A DNA stretch of 64,000 nt from Burkholderia contaminans. GTDB lineage: Bacteria; Pseudomonadota; Gammaproteobacteria; Burkholderiales; Burkholderiaceae. Below, piece by piece: positions 1 to 8,525 of the stretch. Made by a program: the position numbers and the translations under genes. The stretch lies in the NCBI RefSeq assembly GCF_029633825.1, contig NZ_CP090641.1, positions 2,108,001 through 2,172,000 of the forward strand. Direction: 5' to 3'. Numbering within the stretch: the first letter of the stretch is position 1; the number at the start of each line of letters is the position of its first letter. Below the pieces are notes generated by a model. It did no database searches and was not told the origin of the DNA. It saw only the letters and a list, made by a program, of their open reading frames with translations.

Positions 1-681
1 CCGGTGTTCCGGATCGCGCCGGCAGCCGGCGAGTCGAGCGTCGACGGGGTTTCCGCATCGATCACGACCGTCCGTCCCGACCAGTCGCGACAGCATTTCA
101 CGATGGTTGCGCGGAACGGCTTCCTGGAATCGCGCGAGACCATTCCCGAGCCCCATGCGTTCGATGCGATCGTGACGCTGAACGGCAACGAGCACGCGCT
201 GACGTTCGTCGAACACGATCATCACGAAGGCGTGCACGCCGCCGCGGCCCGCGATCACAACATCCGGTCCGCCTACGTTCACGTGATCGCCGATGCCGCC
301 GTGTCGGTGCTGGCCATCGTCGGGCTGCTGCTCGCGCGTGCCTTCGGCTGGGTCTGGATGGATCCGCTCGCGGGCATCATCGGCGCACTCGTCATCGCGA
401 ACTGGGCGTACGGGCTGATGCGCGATACGGGCGGGATCCTGCTCGACGTCAACGTCGATCGCAAGCTGGCGGAGCGTGTACGTCACGCGATCGAGGCGCT
501 CGGCGACAAGGTCAACGATCTTCACGTGTGGCGGGTCGGGCCCGGGCACATGAGCGCGATCGTGTCGGTCGAAACACGCGACGCCGCGCGTGACGCGCGG
601 TTCTACCATGCGCTCGTCGCGCGCTTCGACGGCGTTTCCCACGTGACCGTCGAAGTGATGGCGCCGGCGAAGGCGGCCTGA
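1..681 (+). CDS. dmeF: CDF-family Co/Ni/Zn cation efflux protein, C-terminal part (cut by window start)
   Basis: The reading frame is open from base 1, so the gene begins outside the window; 226 residues are visible. From about residue 87 it matches the last third of CDF exporters: a DHN lead-in, a membrane helix carrying the H-x3-D metal-site signature (HVIAD), a second helix after GWVWMDPL, then the soluble C-terminal domain with NDLHVW. These proteins use proton exchange to expel divalent cations across the inner membrane. The preceding 85 residues (FRIAP to EHDHHE) are not membrane-like and look like a small beta domain ending in a His-rich patch, sitting where DmeF-type proteins have a His-rich cytoplasmic loop. 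The DmeF assignment is from family resemblance; the metal is not provable here. It is followed after 2 bases by the DUF1289 gene. Confidence 0.82.
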   Translation, partial: PVFRIAPAAGESSVDGVSASITTVRPDQSRQHFTMVARNGFLESRETIPEPHAFDAIVTLNGNEHALTFVEHDHHEGVHAAAARDHNIRSAYVHVIADAAVSVLAIVGLLLARAFGWVWMDPLAGIIGALVIANWAYGLMRDTGGILLDVNVDRKLAERVRHAIEALGDKVNDLHVWRVGPGHMSAIVSVETRDAARDARFYHALVARFDGVSHVTVEVMAPAKAA

Positions 682-683
682 TC

Positions 684-869
684 GTGGCCGTGAAATCGCC
701 ATGCGTCGAGCTGTGCGCGTTCGACGGCCGCACCGGATTCTGCGTGGGCTGCCTGCGCACGCGCGACGAGGCGCGCGACTGGAAGAAGATGACCGACCAT
801 CGCCGGCACCAGATACTGAACGACCGCACGCGCCGGCAAGCGAAGATCCGGCGCGAGACGACGGAATAG
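684..869 (+). CDS. DUF1289 family small protein
   Basis: A 61-residue protein with the family signature SPCVELC near the start, then GFCVGCLRT and a W-x2-M motif: four conserved cysteines in two CxxxC/CxxC-like pairs, probably binding metal or an Fe-S centre. The start is a GTG three bases after the stop of the cation exporter, so the two are almost certainly translationally coupled. Function of the family is unknown. It often appears as a tail gene in operons. The assignment to DUF1289 is confident from the motif; no role can be given. Confidence 0.85.
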   Translation: MAVKSPCVELCAFDGRTGFCVGCLRTRDEARDWKKMTDHRRHQILNDRTRRQAKIRRETTE

Positions 870-990
870 GGCGGCACAAGGTGGCATAAAGCCGGCGTGC
901 GACAACCGGTGCGTGCGGTTTCGTCGCGGGGCGCAGTAGTATGACGAGCACCGGCATCCAGCGTCGGCAAGCCTGAACCGGGAGCAGCCC

Positions 991-2199
991 ATGCAGACCG
1001 AAACGTCGCCCCGCATTCTTCGCCAGATTCCACGCAGCGTCTGGGTGCTCGGGTGCGTCAGCCTGCTGATGGACGTGTCGTCGGAGATCATCCACAGCCT
1101 GTTGCCGATGTTCCTGATGGTGGGACTCGGCGCGAGCGCGACCGCGATCGGCGTTATCGAGGGAATCGCCGAGGCGACGGCACCGGTCGTCAAGGTGTTC
1201 TCCGGCACGCTGAGCGACTACCTGCGCAATCGCAAATGGCTGGCCGTCGCCGGATACGGGCTCGGCGCGCTCAGCAAGCCGTTGTTCGCGCTCGCGCCGA
1301 CGATCGGCGTCGTCGTGACCGCACGGATCGTCGACCGGATCGGCAAAGGAATCCGCGGCGCGCCGCGCGATGCGCTCGTGGCCGACATCACGCCGGTTCA
1401 CTTGCGCGGTGCAGCCTACGGGCTGCGGCAGGCGCTCGACACCGTGGGCGCGTTCCTCGGGCCGCTGCTGGCCGTCGTCATCATGTTGGCGTGGCACGAC
1501 GACTTCCGCCTCGCGTTCTGGCTGGCCGTGATTCCCGGCGTGCTGGCTGTGGCGCTGCTCGCGTTCGGCATCGAAGAGCCGGCGCGCGCGCCGGGCGACG
1601 TGCGCGTCAATCCGATCCGCCGCGATGTCGTCGCGCAACTCGGCGCCCGCTACTGGTGGGTCGTCGCCGTGGGTGCCGTGTTCGCGCTGGCGCGCTTCAG
1701 CGAGGCGTTTCTGGTGCTGCGCGCGATGGGCAGCGGGGTGTCCGTCGCGCTCGTGCCGCTCGTGATGGTGGCGATGAACGTCGTGTACGCATGGTCGGCC
1801 TACCCGTTCGGCAAGCTCGCCGACACGACGAGCCACGCGAAACTGATGGTGGCCGGCCTCGTCCTGCTGATTGCGGCCGATATCGTGCTGGCACACGGCA
1901 CGCACTGGGGAATCGTACTCGTCGGCGTCGCGCTGTGGGGGCTCCATATGGGGATGACGCAAGGGCTGCTCGCGACGATGGTCGCGCAGGCCGCGCCGGC
2001 CGATCTGAGAGGGACGGCGTTCGGCGTGTTCAACCTGGTCAGCGGCGTCGCGACGCTCGTATCGAGCGTCGTCGCAGGATTCCTGTGGGATCGGGTGGGC
2101 GCCGCGGCGACGTTCTATGCAGGGGCCGCGTTCAGCGCGGCGACCATCGTGTTGCTCGTCTGCTTGCGCACTTCATTCGGCGCCGGCCAGGCGCACTAG
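991..2199 (+). CDS. MFS transporter
   Basis: A 402-residue, 12-helix major facilitator protein. The MFS loop signature is present as SGTLSDYLRNRK near residue 72, and a second amphipathic motif GKGIRGAPRDAL near residue 116 is typical of a subgroup of bacterial MFS exporters found near metal-resistance genes. The start ATG is preceded by GGGAGC at good spacing. The gene stands alone, 121 bases after the DUF1289 gene, and its stop overlaps by 4 bases the stop of the convergent sensor kinase. The substrate is unknown; a role in metal or drug efflux is inferred only from location. Confidence 0.85.
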   Translation: MQTETSPRILRQIPRSVWVLGCVSLLMDVSSEIIHSLLPMFLMVGLGASATAIGVIEGIAEATAPVVKVFSGTLSDYLRNRKWLAVAGYGLGALSKPLFALAPTIGVVVTARIVDRIGKGIRGAPRDALVADITPVHLRGAAYGLRQALDTVGAFLGPLLAVVIMLAWHDDFRLAFWLAVIPGVLAVALLAFGIEEPARAPGDVRVNPIRRDVVAQLGARYWWVVAVGAVFALARFSEAFLVLRAMGSGVSVALVPLVMVAMNVVYAWSAYPFGKLADTTSHAKLMVAGLVLLIAADIVLAHGTHWGIVLVGVALWGLHMGMTQGLLATMVAQAAPADLRGTAFGVFNLVSGVATLVSSVVAGFLWDRVGAAATFYAGAAFSAATIVLLVCLRTSFGAGQAH

Positions 2200-3617
2200 C
2201 ACGCAATCTGGCGCGTGGTGCCGCGCGGAAAGTACAGCGCGAACGTCGTGCGCCCGTCGCGGCTCGCGACCTCGACCTTGCCGCGATGCAGCTCCGTGAT
2301 CGACTTCACGATCGCGAGCCCGAGCCCCGCGTTGCGCGCCGCGCCGTGCCGCGACGAATCGATGCGGTAGAAGCGTTCGAAGATCCTGTCGACCTGTTCG
2401 GGCGGAATCGCGGCGCCGCGATTCGAGACTTCGACCACCGCGTAGCTGCCTTGCATGGAAACGGCCAGTTCGATCGTCGACGCGGCTTCCGCATGTTCGA
2501 GTGCGTTCGACGCGAGGTTGCTGACGGCACGCCGGAACAGCGTCGCATCGGCGACGACCGGCGCTTCGCCGTGCACGTCGATGCGCACGCCGGCTTCGTC
2601 GGCCAGCGCCTGGAAATACGATGCGAGCCGGCGCAGTTCGCTGCCGGCGTCGAGCTCGGTGGTCTTCAGGTGCTGCCGTGCGTTATCGGCGCGCGCGAGG
2701 AACAGCATGTTCTCGATCATCCGCTGCAACCGTTCGCATTCCTCGATGTTCGAATCGATCAGCGCTTCGTATTCCTCGGTCGTGCGCGCGCGCGACAGCG
2801 TGACCTGCGACGAGCTGATCACGTTGGCGAGCGGCGTGCGCATGTCGTGCGCGAGATCGGACGAGAACTGCGACAGCCGCACGAACGCGCGTTCGAGGCG
2901 GTCGAGCATCCGGTTGACCGACGTCGCGAGTTCACGCAGCTCGACCGGGCCGCCGCGCGCGTCGAGCCGTGCGTTCAGGTTGTGCGCCTCGATGCGCGAC
3001 GTCTGCCGGCCGAGGCTCTCGACCGGGCGCAGGCCGCGCGACGCGACCGCGTAGCCGAGCGCGCCGACCAGCAGCGCGCCCGCGGCCGCCGCGAGCCAGA
3101 TGTCGACGCGATAGCTTTCGAGCAGCGACTGGCGATCGGTCGCCGTGCGGGCGAGCGCGACCTGGATCGCGTCGCCGGACGGCAGCGTGGCGCGTGCATA
3201 CACGCAGCGCGACGTGCCGATGCCGGGCGGCGCGCACGTGAACGGGATGCCGGTCGCGCCGGCCGGATGCGGCGCGGCGATCACCGACGCCAGCGTATTG
3301 CCGGCTTCGTCGGAATGCTCGACGAGCGCACGGTTCCGCGCATCGTAGATGCCGAGATACACGCCCGGGTGCGACAGCAGCACCTCATGAAACACGGCCG
3401 GATCGGCCCGCAGCGCGGCGATCGAGCCGCTCGCGCGTGCGAGCTGCAGGAACTGGTTGAGCTTGCCGGAGATCTCGATGTCGTCGCGCCGCGTCAGCTC
3501 GGCGGACAGCGAGCGATACAGGTACGCGCCGGTCAGCGCGAACACGAGCGCGGCGACGACGGCGAACGCGAGCGTCAGCCGCCGCAGCAGCGAATACGAG
3601 GCCGGGTGCTGCGTCAC
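2196..3617 (-). CDS. copS: Heavy-metal sensor histidine kinase (CopS/CusS/IrlS type)
   Basis: A 473-residue two-helix membrane kinase. TM1 is at about residues 12-33. A periplasmic sensor of about 135 residues follows, containing two cysteines (FTCAPP and SRCVY), then TM2 at about 172-192 and a HAMP linker. The H-box is SSDLAHDMRTPLANV, with the phospho-accepting His near residue 257. The N-box (NLASNALEHA) and the G-box (GLGLAIVKS) are intact. It would autophosphorylate on sensing periplasmic metal and pass phosphate to the adjacent response regulator. Its ATG overlaps the regulator stop by 4 bases, so the two are coupled. Copper as the ligand is inferred from the divergent copper operon; CusS, IrlS and CzcS relatives look alike. 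Confidence 0.9.
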   Translation of the reverse strand: MTQHPASYSLLRRLTLAFAVVAALVFALTGAYLYRSLSAELTRRDDIEISGKLNQFLQLARASGSIAALRADPAVFHEVLLSHPGVYLGIYDARNRALVEHSDEAGNTLASVIAAPHPAGATGIPFTCAPPGIGTSRCVYARATLPSGDAIQVALARTATDRQSLLESYRVDIWLAAAAGALLVGALGYAVASRGLRPVESLGRQTSRIEAHNLNARLDARGGPVELRELATSVNRMLDRLERAFVRLSQFSSDLAHDMRTPLANVISSSQVTLSRARTTEEYEALIDSNIEECERLQRMIENMLFLARADNARQHLKTTELDAGSELRRLASYFQALADEAGVRIDVHGEAPVVADATLFRRAVSNLASNALEHAEAASTIELAVSMQGSYAVVEVSNRGAAIPPEQVDRIFERFYRIDSSRHGAARNAGLGLAIVKSITELHRGKVEVASRDGRTTFALYFPRGTTRQIAC

Positions 3618-4285
3618 GAACGATCCTCGAGCACGTAGCCCATGCCGCGGATCGTGTGGATCAGCTTCTTCTCATACGCGTTGTCGATCTTCGCGCGCAG
3701 GCGCTTGATCGCCGCGTCGACGACGTTCGTGTCACTGTCGAAATTCATGTCCCAGATCTGCGACGTGATGAAGGTGCGCGTCAGCACTTCACCCTCACGC
3801 TCGGCGAGCAGCTGCAGCAGCGCGAATTCCTGCGCGGTCAGGTCGATGCGCGTGTCGGCGCGGCGCACGCGGCGGCGGATCAGGTCGACTTCGAGATCGG
3901 CGACATGCAGGATGTCGCGCACGTTGCGCGGCGCGCGCCGCAGCAGCGAGCGGATGCGCGCCAGGAACTCGGCATACGCGAACGGCTTGAGCAGGTAGTC
4001 GTCGGCGCCCAGTTCGAGCCCGGCGACCTTGTCCTCGATCGCCTCGCGCGCCGTGAGCAGCAGCACGGGCGTCTGCTTCTGCGCGCGCAGCCGCTTGACC
4101 ACCTCGAAGCCGTCCAGTTCCGGCAGCATCACGTCGAGCACGATGAGATCGAAATCCTCGTGCAGCGCGAGGAACAGCCCGTCCTTGCCGTTTTCCGCGA
4201 CGTCGACCGTGTAGCTCGCCTCCATCAGCCCCTTTCGGAGGTACGACGCCATCTTGGGTTCGTCTTCGACTATCAGTATCCGCAT
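3614..4285 (-). CDS. copR: OmpR-family response regulator of the copper locus (CopR/CusR/IrlR type)
   Basis: A 223-residue two-domain regulator. The receiver domain (residues 1-115) has the acidic pocket VEDE near the start, the phosphorylated Asp51 in LIVLDVMLP, Thr in LLTARE and Lys in LKPFAY. The C-terminal winged helix (about 125-220) ends in the usual GMGYVLE. It is the first gene of a two-gene minus-strand operon with the kinase. The start faces, 244 bases away, the start of the copper-resistance operon, so the shared intergenic region with its dyads at 4372-4410 is the expected binding site. Confidence in the family is high; the metal specificity is inferred. Confidence 0.92.
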   Translation of the reverse strand: MRILIVEDEPKMASYLRKGLMEASYTVDVAENGKDGLFLALHEDFDLIVLDVMLPELDGFEVVKRLRAQKQTPVLLLTAREAIEDKVAGLELGADDYLLKPFAYAEFLARIRSLLRRAPRNVRDILHVADLEVDLIRRRVRRADTRIDLTAQEFALLQLLAEREGEVLTRTFITSQIWDMNFDSDTNVVDAAIKRLRAKIDNAYEKKLIHTIRGMGYVLEDRS

Positions 4286-4371
4286 GGTGAGGCAGGCCGT
4301 CCGTGATTCATCCGTGATTCCAGCCGGTCAGTGTAACGCGTGAGCTTAGGGCGCCGCGCGTGCCCGAAGCG

Positions 4372-4410
4372 TGACCGCGGGATGACGGAATTGTCATGAA
4401 ACCGCGGTCA
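4372..4410. promoter_or_regulatory. Nested inverted repeats in the divergent copper promoter region
   Basis: An inner dyad ATGAC-GGAATT-GTCAT (4382-4397) lies inside an outer 9-bp perfect dyad, TGACCGCGG (4372-4380) against CCGCGGTCA (4402-4410). They sit between the response-regulator start (4285) and the His/Cys-rich gene (4530). The inner dyad resembles the TGAC-N6-GTCA-like sites of Cop/Cus regulators, so it is a plausible CopR box; this is inference from position and symmetry. Confidence 0.55.
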
Positions 4411-4529
4411 TGTTTCGGCCATGTCGTCGTCACCGCGGCGACGATAAGCTGCGGCCGTCGTGTCCCCGGAGCGCGCCGTCGTGGCGCTGCGCCGGCCCAT
4501 CCGGTCGTTGCCTGCGTGATTCCGCATCC

Positions 4530-4934
4530 ATGTCGTACTGGCGCAAATTCCTCGTCGTCGTGCTGCTGGCGCTGAGCCTGCCGATCCAGTCGTTCGCGGC
4601 TGTGTCGATGGCGTGTGCGGGCGCGGATGTGGTCGTGGCAATGCCGCACGTGGAAGACGGCGCACGCACCGATGACAGGGTCGCGCCGCATGCGATGTCG
4701 AGCGCGCACGGTGGCCAGCATGAAGACGAGCACACGGACGACGTCCATGCGCGACACGCACAGCCGTGTTCCGCATGCGGGTCCTGCTGCATCGGTGGCG
4801 GCATGGCGGACTTCCCCGCGACGCCCGTTGCGTCGGGTATCGGTATCGCGCTCGCCTCTTTCGCTCCGACGCCGGTCGTCGTGTCGTTCCTGACCGGCGG
4901 CATCGACCGGCCGCCGCGCCGGCTGCTCGCCTAG
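4530..4934 (+). CDS. His/Cys-rich exported protein of the copper operon
   Basis: A 134-residue protein with a clear signal peptide (WRKFLVVVLLALSLP, cleavage after QSFAA). The mature part carries a His-rich stretch (SSAHGGQHEDEHTDDVHARH) and then CSACGSCC, both plausible copper ligands, followed by a hydrophobic segment ending near GGID. It is the first gene of the copper operon, just after the putative CopR box. The ATG at 4530 is chosen because the signal peptide begins there; the open frame extends upstream without similarity to anything. It resembles small DUF2946-like copper-locus proteins but I cannot confirm the family. Confidence 0.7.
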   Translation: MSYWRKFLVVVLLALSLPIQSFAAVSMACAGADVVVAMPHVEDGARTDDRVAPHAMSSAHGGQHEDEHTDDVHARHAQPCSACGSCCIGGGMADFPATPVASGIGIALASFAPTPVVVSFLTGGIDRPPRRLLA

Positions 4935-5023
4935 CCCGTGCCCGCGGCCCGATCGGCCGCGCTCTGCAATCCGCTCCGGCAGCGGCATCACGCCCGCCGG
5001 ACGACTCACGACGAAACCTGTTC

Positions 5024-5305
5024 ATGCCATTGACTACTGCGGCGCTGCTCGGCGCGGCGGCCCTCGTGCCGTCGCTCGCGCTTGCGCAAACCCCGTTGCC
5101 CGATCCCGCGGACGCTGCCGCCGCGGTGCCGGATATCACCGTGACATCCGTATTCGACAGCTACCGGCCGTATCGGGACGACGAAGGCCCCGGCTGGAAA
5201 CATCTGAACCGCGACGTGATGGAACGGCCCGCGAAAGGACGGTCGACGGGCGGCACGGCCGGAAGCGGCGCCGCCCATTCGAAGCACGGAGGCGCCGCGC
5301 CATGA
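5024..5305 (+). CDS. Small exported protein of the copper operon, unknown function
   Basis: A 93-residue protein with a signal peptide (LTTAALLGAAALVPSLALA, cleavage before QTPLP). The mature part has DITVTSVFDSYRPYRDD and a conserved-looking GWKHLNRDVM, then a low-complexity Gly/Ser/His tail. Its stop overlaps by 4 bases the start of the TolC-like gene, so it belongs to the copper operon. Small proteins of this style often sit between OMF genes and metal oxidases in Burkholderia copper loci, but no activity is known to me. Confidence 0.65.
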   Translation: MPLTTAALLGAAALVPSLALAQTPLPDPADAAAAVPDITVTSVFDSYRPYRDDEGPGWKHLNRDVMERPAKGRSTGGTAGSGAAHSKHGGAAP

Positions 5306-6798
5306 CGATGCTTGCGATATCGCCGAGGATCGGCGCGGCCGCGGCCGTGCTGGCCTTCCTCGCGGGCTGCACGACGTTTTCGAAGGACGGCGGCTTCGAC
5401 GCGGTTTCGTCCGCCGCGTCGGAACGCATCGGGAAAGACGCGGTCGTGGTCAGAACCGACGCCGACCGCGAAGCCGTCGACAAGCGCACGAAGGAGCTGC
5501 TTTCAAAGCCGCTGTCGATGGACGACGCGGTGCAGGTCGCGCTGCTGAACAACCGCGGGCTGCAGGCTTCGTATGCGGAGCTGGGCCTGTCGGAAGCCGA
5601 TCTCGTCCAGGCCGGCCGGCTGCCGAACCCGCGCTTCGCGTTCAGCCGCACCCGCGCCGGCGACGGCGAGCTGACGCTCGGCCGCACGTTCTCGGCGAAC
5701 GTGTTCGCGCTGCTGACGATGCCGCTCGCGACGAACATCGAACGCCGCCGCTTCGAGCAGACCAGGCTGGAGACGGCCGACGCGATGCTGAAGGTCGCAG
5801 CCGACGCACGTCGCGCGTACGTCGAGGCCGTCGCTGCCGAGCAGGCCGCGAACTATGCGCAGCAGGTGCGCGATGCCGGGAGCGCGGCCGCCGAACTCGC
5901 GCTGCGCATGCGGCAGGCCGGCAATTTCAGCCGCCTCGATTACGCGCGCGAGCAGGCGTTCCATGCCGATGCGGTTGCGCAGCACGCGAAGGCACGCCAG
6001 CAGGCCGTCGCCGCGCGCGAGAAGCTCACGCGTGCGATGGGCCTGTGGGGCGAACGCACGCGGTACGCGCTGCCCGAGCGCCTGCCGGACCTGCCGAAAG
6101 CGCGGCCGAACCTGCCCGATCTCGAACGGTTCGCGATGAGCAACCGCTTCGACATCCAGGCCGCGAAGCTGCAGACGCAGGGCGTCGCGTCGTCGCTCGG
6201 GCTGAGCAAGGCGACGCGCTTCGTCAATGCGGTCGACCTCGGTTACGTGAACAACTACGAGACCGGCAAGGGTCACGAGCACGGCTACGAGATCAGCGTC
6301 GAGATCCCGCTGTTCGACTGGGGCGGCGCGAAGGTTGCACGCGCCGAGGCCGTCTACATGCAGTCGGCGAACCGGCTCGCGAAGACGGCGATCGACGCAC
6401 GCTCCGAAGTGCGCGAATCGTATGCGGCATACGTAACGAGCTACGACGTCGCGACCCACTATCGCGACGAAGTCGTGCCGCTGCGCAAGACGATCTCCGA
6501 CGAACTGCTGCTGCGCTACAACGGGATGCTCGCGAGCGTGTTCGAACTGCTCGCCGATGCGCGCGAACAGGTCGGCGCGGTCAACGGCTACATCGATGCG
6601 CTGAAGGACTACTGGCTCGCCGAAACCGATCTGCAGATGGCCGTCGGAGGCCGGCTGCCGTCCGACGGTGCCACGCCGCGCGCGACGCAACCCGCCCAAC
6701 CCGAACCCGCTTCAAACGCCGACGCTGCGCCGCAGCCGGCATCCACCCCCGCGGCGCAACCGGCGCCCGCGACACAACCGCATCCGGAAGGTCATTGA
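5302..6798 (+). CDS. TolC-family outer-membrane efflux lipoprotein
   Basis: A 498-residue outer-membrane factor with a lipobox (AVLAFLAGC, Cys near residue 24). Two OEP repeats of long helical hairpins follow, including NNRGLQASYAELG and a second copy around SNRFDIQAAKLQ. The strand regions LGYVNNYET and YEISVEIPLFDWGG are typical. An Ala/Pro/Gln-rich tail of about 50 residues follows the fold and is unusual. No RND pump or membrane-fusion gene is in this window, so the partner must be elsewhere, or this OMF serves the locus differently. It overlaps its upstream neighbour by 4 bases and ends 1 base before the multicopper oxidase start. Confidence 0.85.
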   Translation: MTMLAISPRIGAAAAVLAFLAGCTTFSKDGGFDAVSSAASERIGKDAVVVRTDADREAVDKRTKELLSKPLSMDDAVQVALLNNRGLQASYAELGLSEADLVQAGRLPNPRFAFSRTRAGDGELTLGRTFSANVFALLTMPLATNIERRRFEQTRLETADAMLKVAADARRAYVEAVAAEQAANYAQQVRDAGSAAAELALRMRQAGNFSRLDYAREQAFHADAVAQHAKARQQAVAAREKLTRAMGLWGERTRYALPERLPDLPKARPNLPDLERFAMSNRFDIQAAKLQTQGVASSLGLSKATRFVNAVDLGYVNNYETGKGHEHGYEISVEIPLFDWGGAKVARAEAVYMQSANRLAKTAIDARSEVRESYAAYVTSYDVATHYRDEVVPLRKTISDELLLRYNGMLASVFELLADAREQVGAVNGYIDALKDYWLAETDLQMAVGGRLPSDGATPRATQPAQPEPASNADAAPQPASTPAAQPAPATQPHPEGH

Positions 6799-6799
6799 C

Positions 6800-8095
6800 A
6801 TGGTGTCCCGTCGACAATTTCTCAGCGGCTCGGGCGCCGCGCTGCTGGGCGCCGCGATGGTCAGCAAGGCCGGCGCCGCGTCGCTGCCCGAAGCGCCCAC
6901 GATGGCGAAAGCGGCGACGCAGCCGCCGCTCGTGCCGCCGAACGGCCGCCCCTACACGCCCGTCGCGACGCTGAACGGCTGGACGCTGCCGTGGCGGATG
7001 AAGAACGGCTGGAAGGAGTTCCACCTGACGGCCGAGCCCGTCGTGCGCGAGATGGCGCCCGGCATGAACGCGAACCTGTGGGGCTACAACGGCCAGTCGC
7101 CGGGCCCGACGATCGAGGCCGTCGAAGGCGACAAGGTGCGCATCTTCGTGACCAACCGGCTGCCCGAGCACACGACGATCCACTGGCACGGGCTGCGGCT
7201 GCCGAACGGGATGGATGGCGTCGGCGGCCTCACGCAGCCGCATATCCCGCCCGGCAAGACCTTCGTCTACGAGTTCCAGCTGGAAGCGCACGGCACGTTC
7301 ATGTATCACCCGCACGCCGACGAGATGGTGCAGATGGCGATGGGGATGATGGGCATGTTCATCGTGCACCCGAAGGATCGCGGCACGATGCCGGTCGATC
7401 GCGATTTCGTGTTCCTGCTCGCCGCGTACGACATCGATCCGGGCAGCTACACGCCGCGCGTGAACGAGATGACGGACTTCAACATGTGGACCTTCAACTC
7501 GCGCGTGTTCCCGGGCATCGATCCGCTGCCGGTGCGAGCGGGCGACCGCGTGCGGATTCGATTCGGCAACCTGACGATGACGAACCATCCGATCCACCTG
7601 CACGGCTACAGCTTCGAAGTCGCGGGCACCGACGGCGGGTGGATTCCGCCGGCCGCGCGCTGGCCGGAAGTGACGGCCGATGTCGCGGTGGGCCAGATGC
7701 GCGCGATCGAGTTCACCGCCGATCGCCCGGGCGACTGGGCGTTCCACTGCCACAAGTCGCATCACACGATGAATGCGATGGGCCACCAGGTGCCGAACCT
7801 GATCGGCGTGCCGCAGAAGGATCTCGCGCAGCGCATCGGCAAGCTCGTGCCCGACTACATGGCGATGGGCAGCACGGGCGGCGCGATGGGCGGCATGGAG
7901 ATGCCGTTGCCCGACAACACGCTGCCGATGATGACGGGCACGGGCCCGTTCGGGCCGCTGGAGATGGGCGGCATGTTCACGGTCTGCAAGGTGCGGCAGG
8001 GGCTCGGCCGCAACGACTATCGCGATCCGGGCTGGTTCCGGCATCCGAAGGGGACCGTCGCGTACGAGTACACCGGCGAACTGCCGGACGGTTGA
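6800..8095 (+). CDS. Tat-exported multicopper oxidase (copper detoxification)
   Basis: A 431-residue oxidase. The twin-arginine signal is SRRQFLSGSGAALLG at the start, which fixes the ATG at 6800. Copper-binding motifs are all present: HWHG and YHPHADE in the N-terminal cupredoxin domain, HPIHLHG and HCHKSHHTMNAM near the C-terminus (Cys, His five later and Met ten later form the type-1 site). The fold would have three cupredoxin domains in a short form; CopA itself is longer and Met-rich, so this is closer to the compact laccase-like oxidases. The probable role is oxidation of periplasmic Cu(I). It is followed by the CusF-like gene after 68 bases. Confidence 0.9.
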   Translation: MVSRRQFLSGSGAALLGAAMVSKAGAASLPEAPTMAKAATQPPLVPPNGRPYTPVATLNGWTLPWRMKNGWKEFHLTAEPVVREMAPGMNANLWGYNGQSPGPTIEAVEGDKVRIFVTNRLPEHTTIHWHGLRLPNGMDGVGGLTQPHIPPGKTFVYEFQLEAHGTFMYHPHADEMVQMAMGMMGMFIVHPKDRGTMPVDRDFVFLLAAYDIDPGSYTPRVNEMTDFNMWTFNSRVFPGIDPLPVRAGDRVRIRFGNLTMTNHPIHLHGYSFEVAGTDGGWIPPAARWPEVTADVAVGQMRAIEFTADRPGDWAFHCHKSHHTMNAMGHQVPNLIGVPQKDLAQRIGKLVPDYMAMGSTGGAMGGMEMPLPDNTLPMMTGTGPFGPLEMGGMFTVCKVRQGLGRNDYRDPGWFRHPKGTVAYEYTGELPDG

Positions 8096-8163
8096 GCAGC
8101 AGCATACGGCGGCTGCGTGAATGCAGCCGCCGGTTTCGTTTCATTTATTCGGGAGTCGACACG

Positions 8164-8511
8164 ATGAAGAAGGGACTGGTTTCGATGGCAACGGGTTGTG
8201 CATTGGCGTTTTCCGCGGCGTCCTACGCGGCCGGCGACATGGCCGGCATGGACATGAGCGGCGGCGCGACGCAGGCAGCCGCGGCGCAACAGGGCATGTC
8301 GCACGGCGAAATCCGCAAGGTCGACACGGCCGCCGGCAAGCTGACGATCAAGCACGGCCCGCTGGACAACCTCGGGATGGACGCGATGACGATGGTGTTC
8401 AAGGTGAAGGACCCGGCGATGCTGTCGCAGGTGAAAGCGGGCGACAAGATCGACTTCGTCGCGGAAGACGTGGGCGGCGCGCTGACCGTCGTCGAACTGA
8501 AGAAGCCGTGA
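8164..8511 (+). CDS. CusF-like periplasmic copper-binding protein
   Basis: A 115-residue protein with signal peptide (cleavage after SYAA) and a Met/His-rich linker (DMAGMDMSGG). The CusF-type beta barrel has IKHGPLDNLGMDAMTMVFKV. The His and the two Met of the MTM motif match the Cu(I)/Ag(I) ligands of CusF. The tryptophan that caps the metal in E. coli CusF is replaced by Met (GMDAMTM), as in many CusF relatives. The probable role is delivering copper to efflux or oxidase partners. A GGGAG ribosome site precedes the ATG. Confidence 0.85.
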   Translation: MKKGLVSMATGCALAFSAASYAAGDMAGMDMSGGATQAAAAQQGMSHGEIRKVDTAAGKLTIKHGPLDNLGMDAMTMVFKVKDPAMLSQVKAGDKIDFVAEDVGGALTVVELKKP

Positions 8512-8525
8512 CGCGGAGCGTGCAC

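Noticed and set aside
1053..3638. 861-residue plus-strand open frame
   Set aside because: It overlaps the MFS gene and the sensor kinase in wrong frames; composition is Arg/Gly-rich as expected for a shadow in GC-rich DNA.
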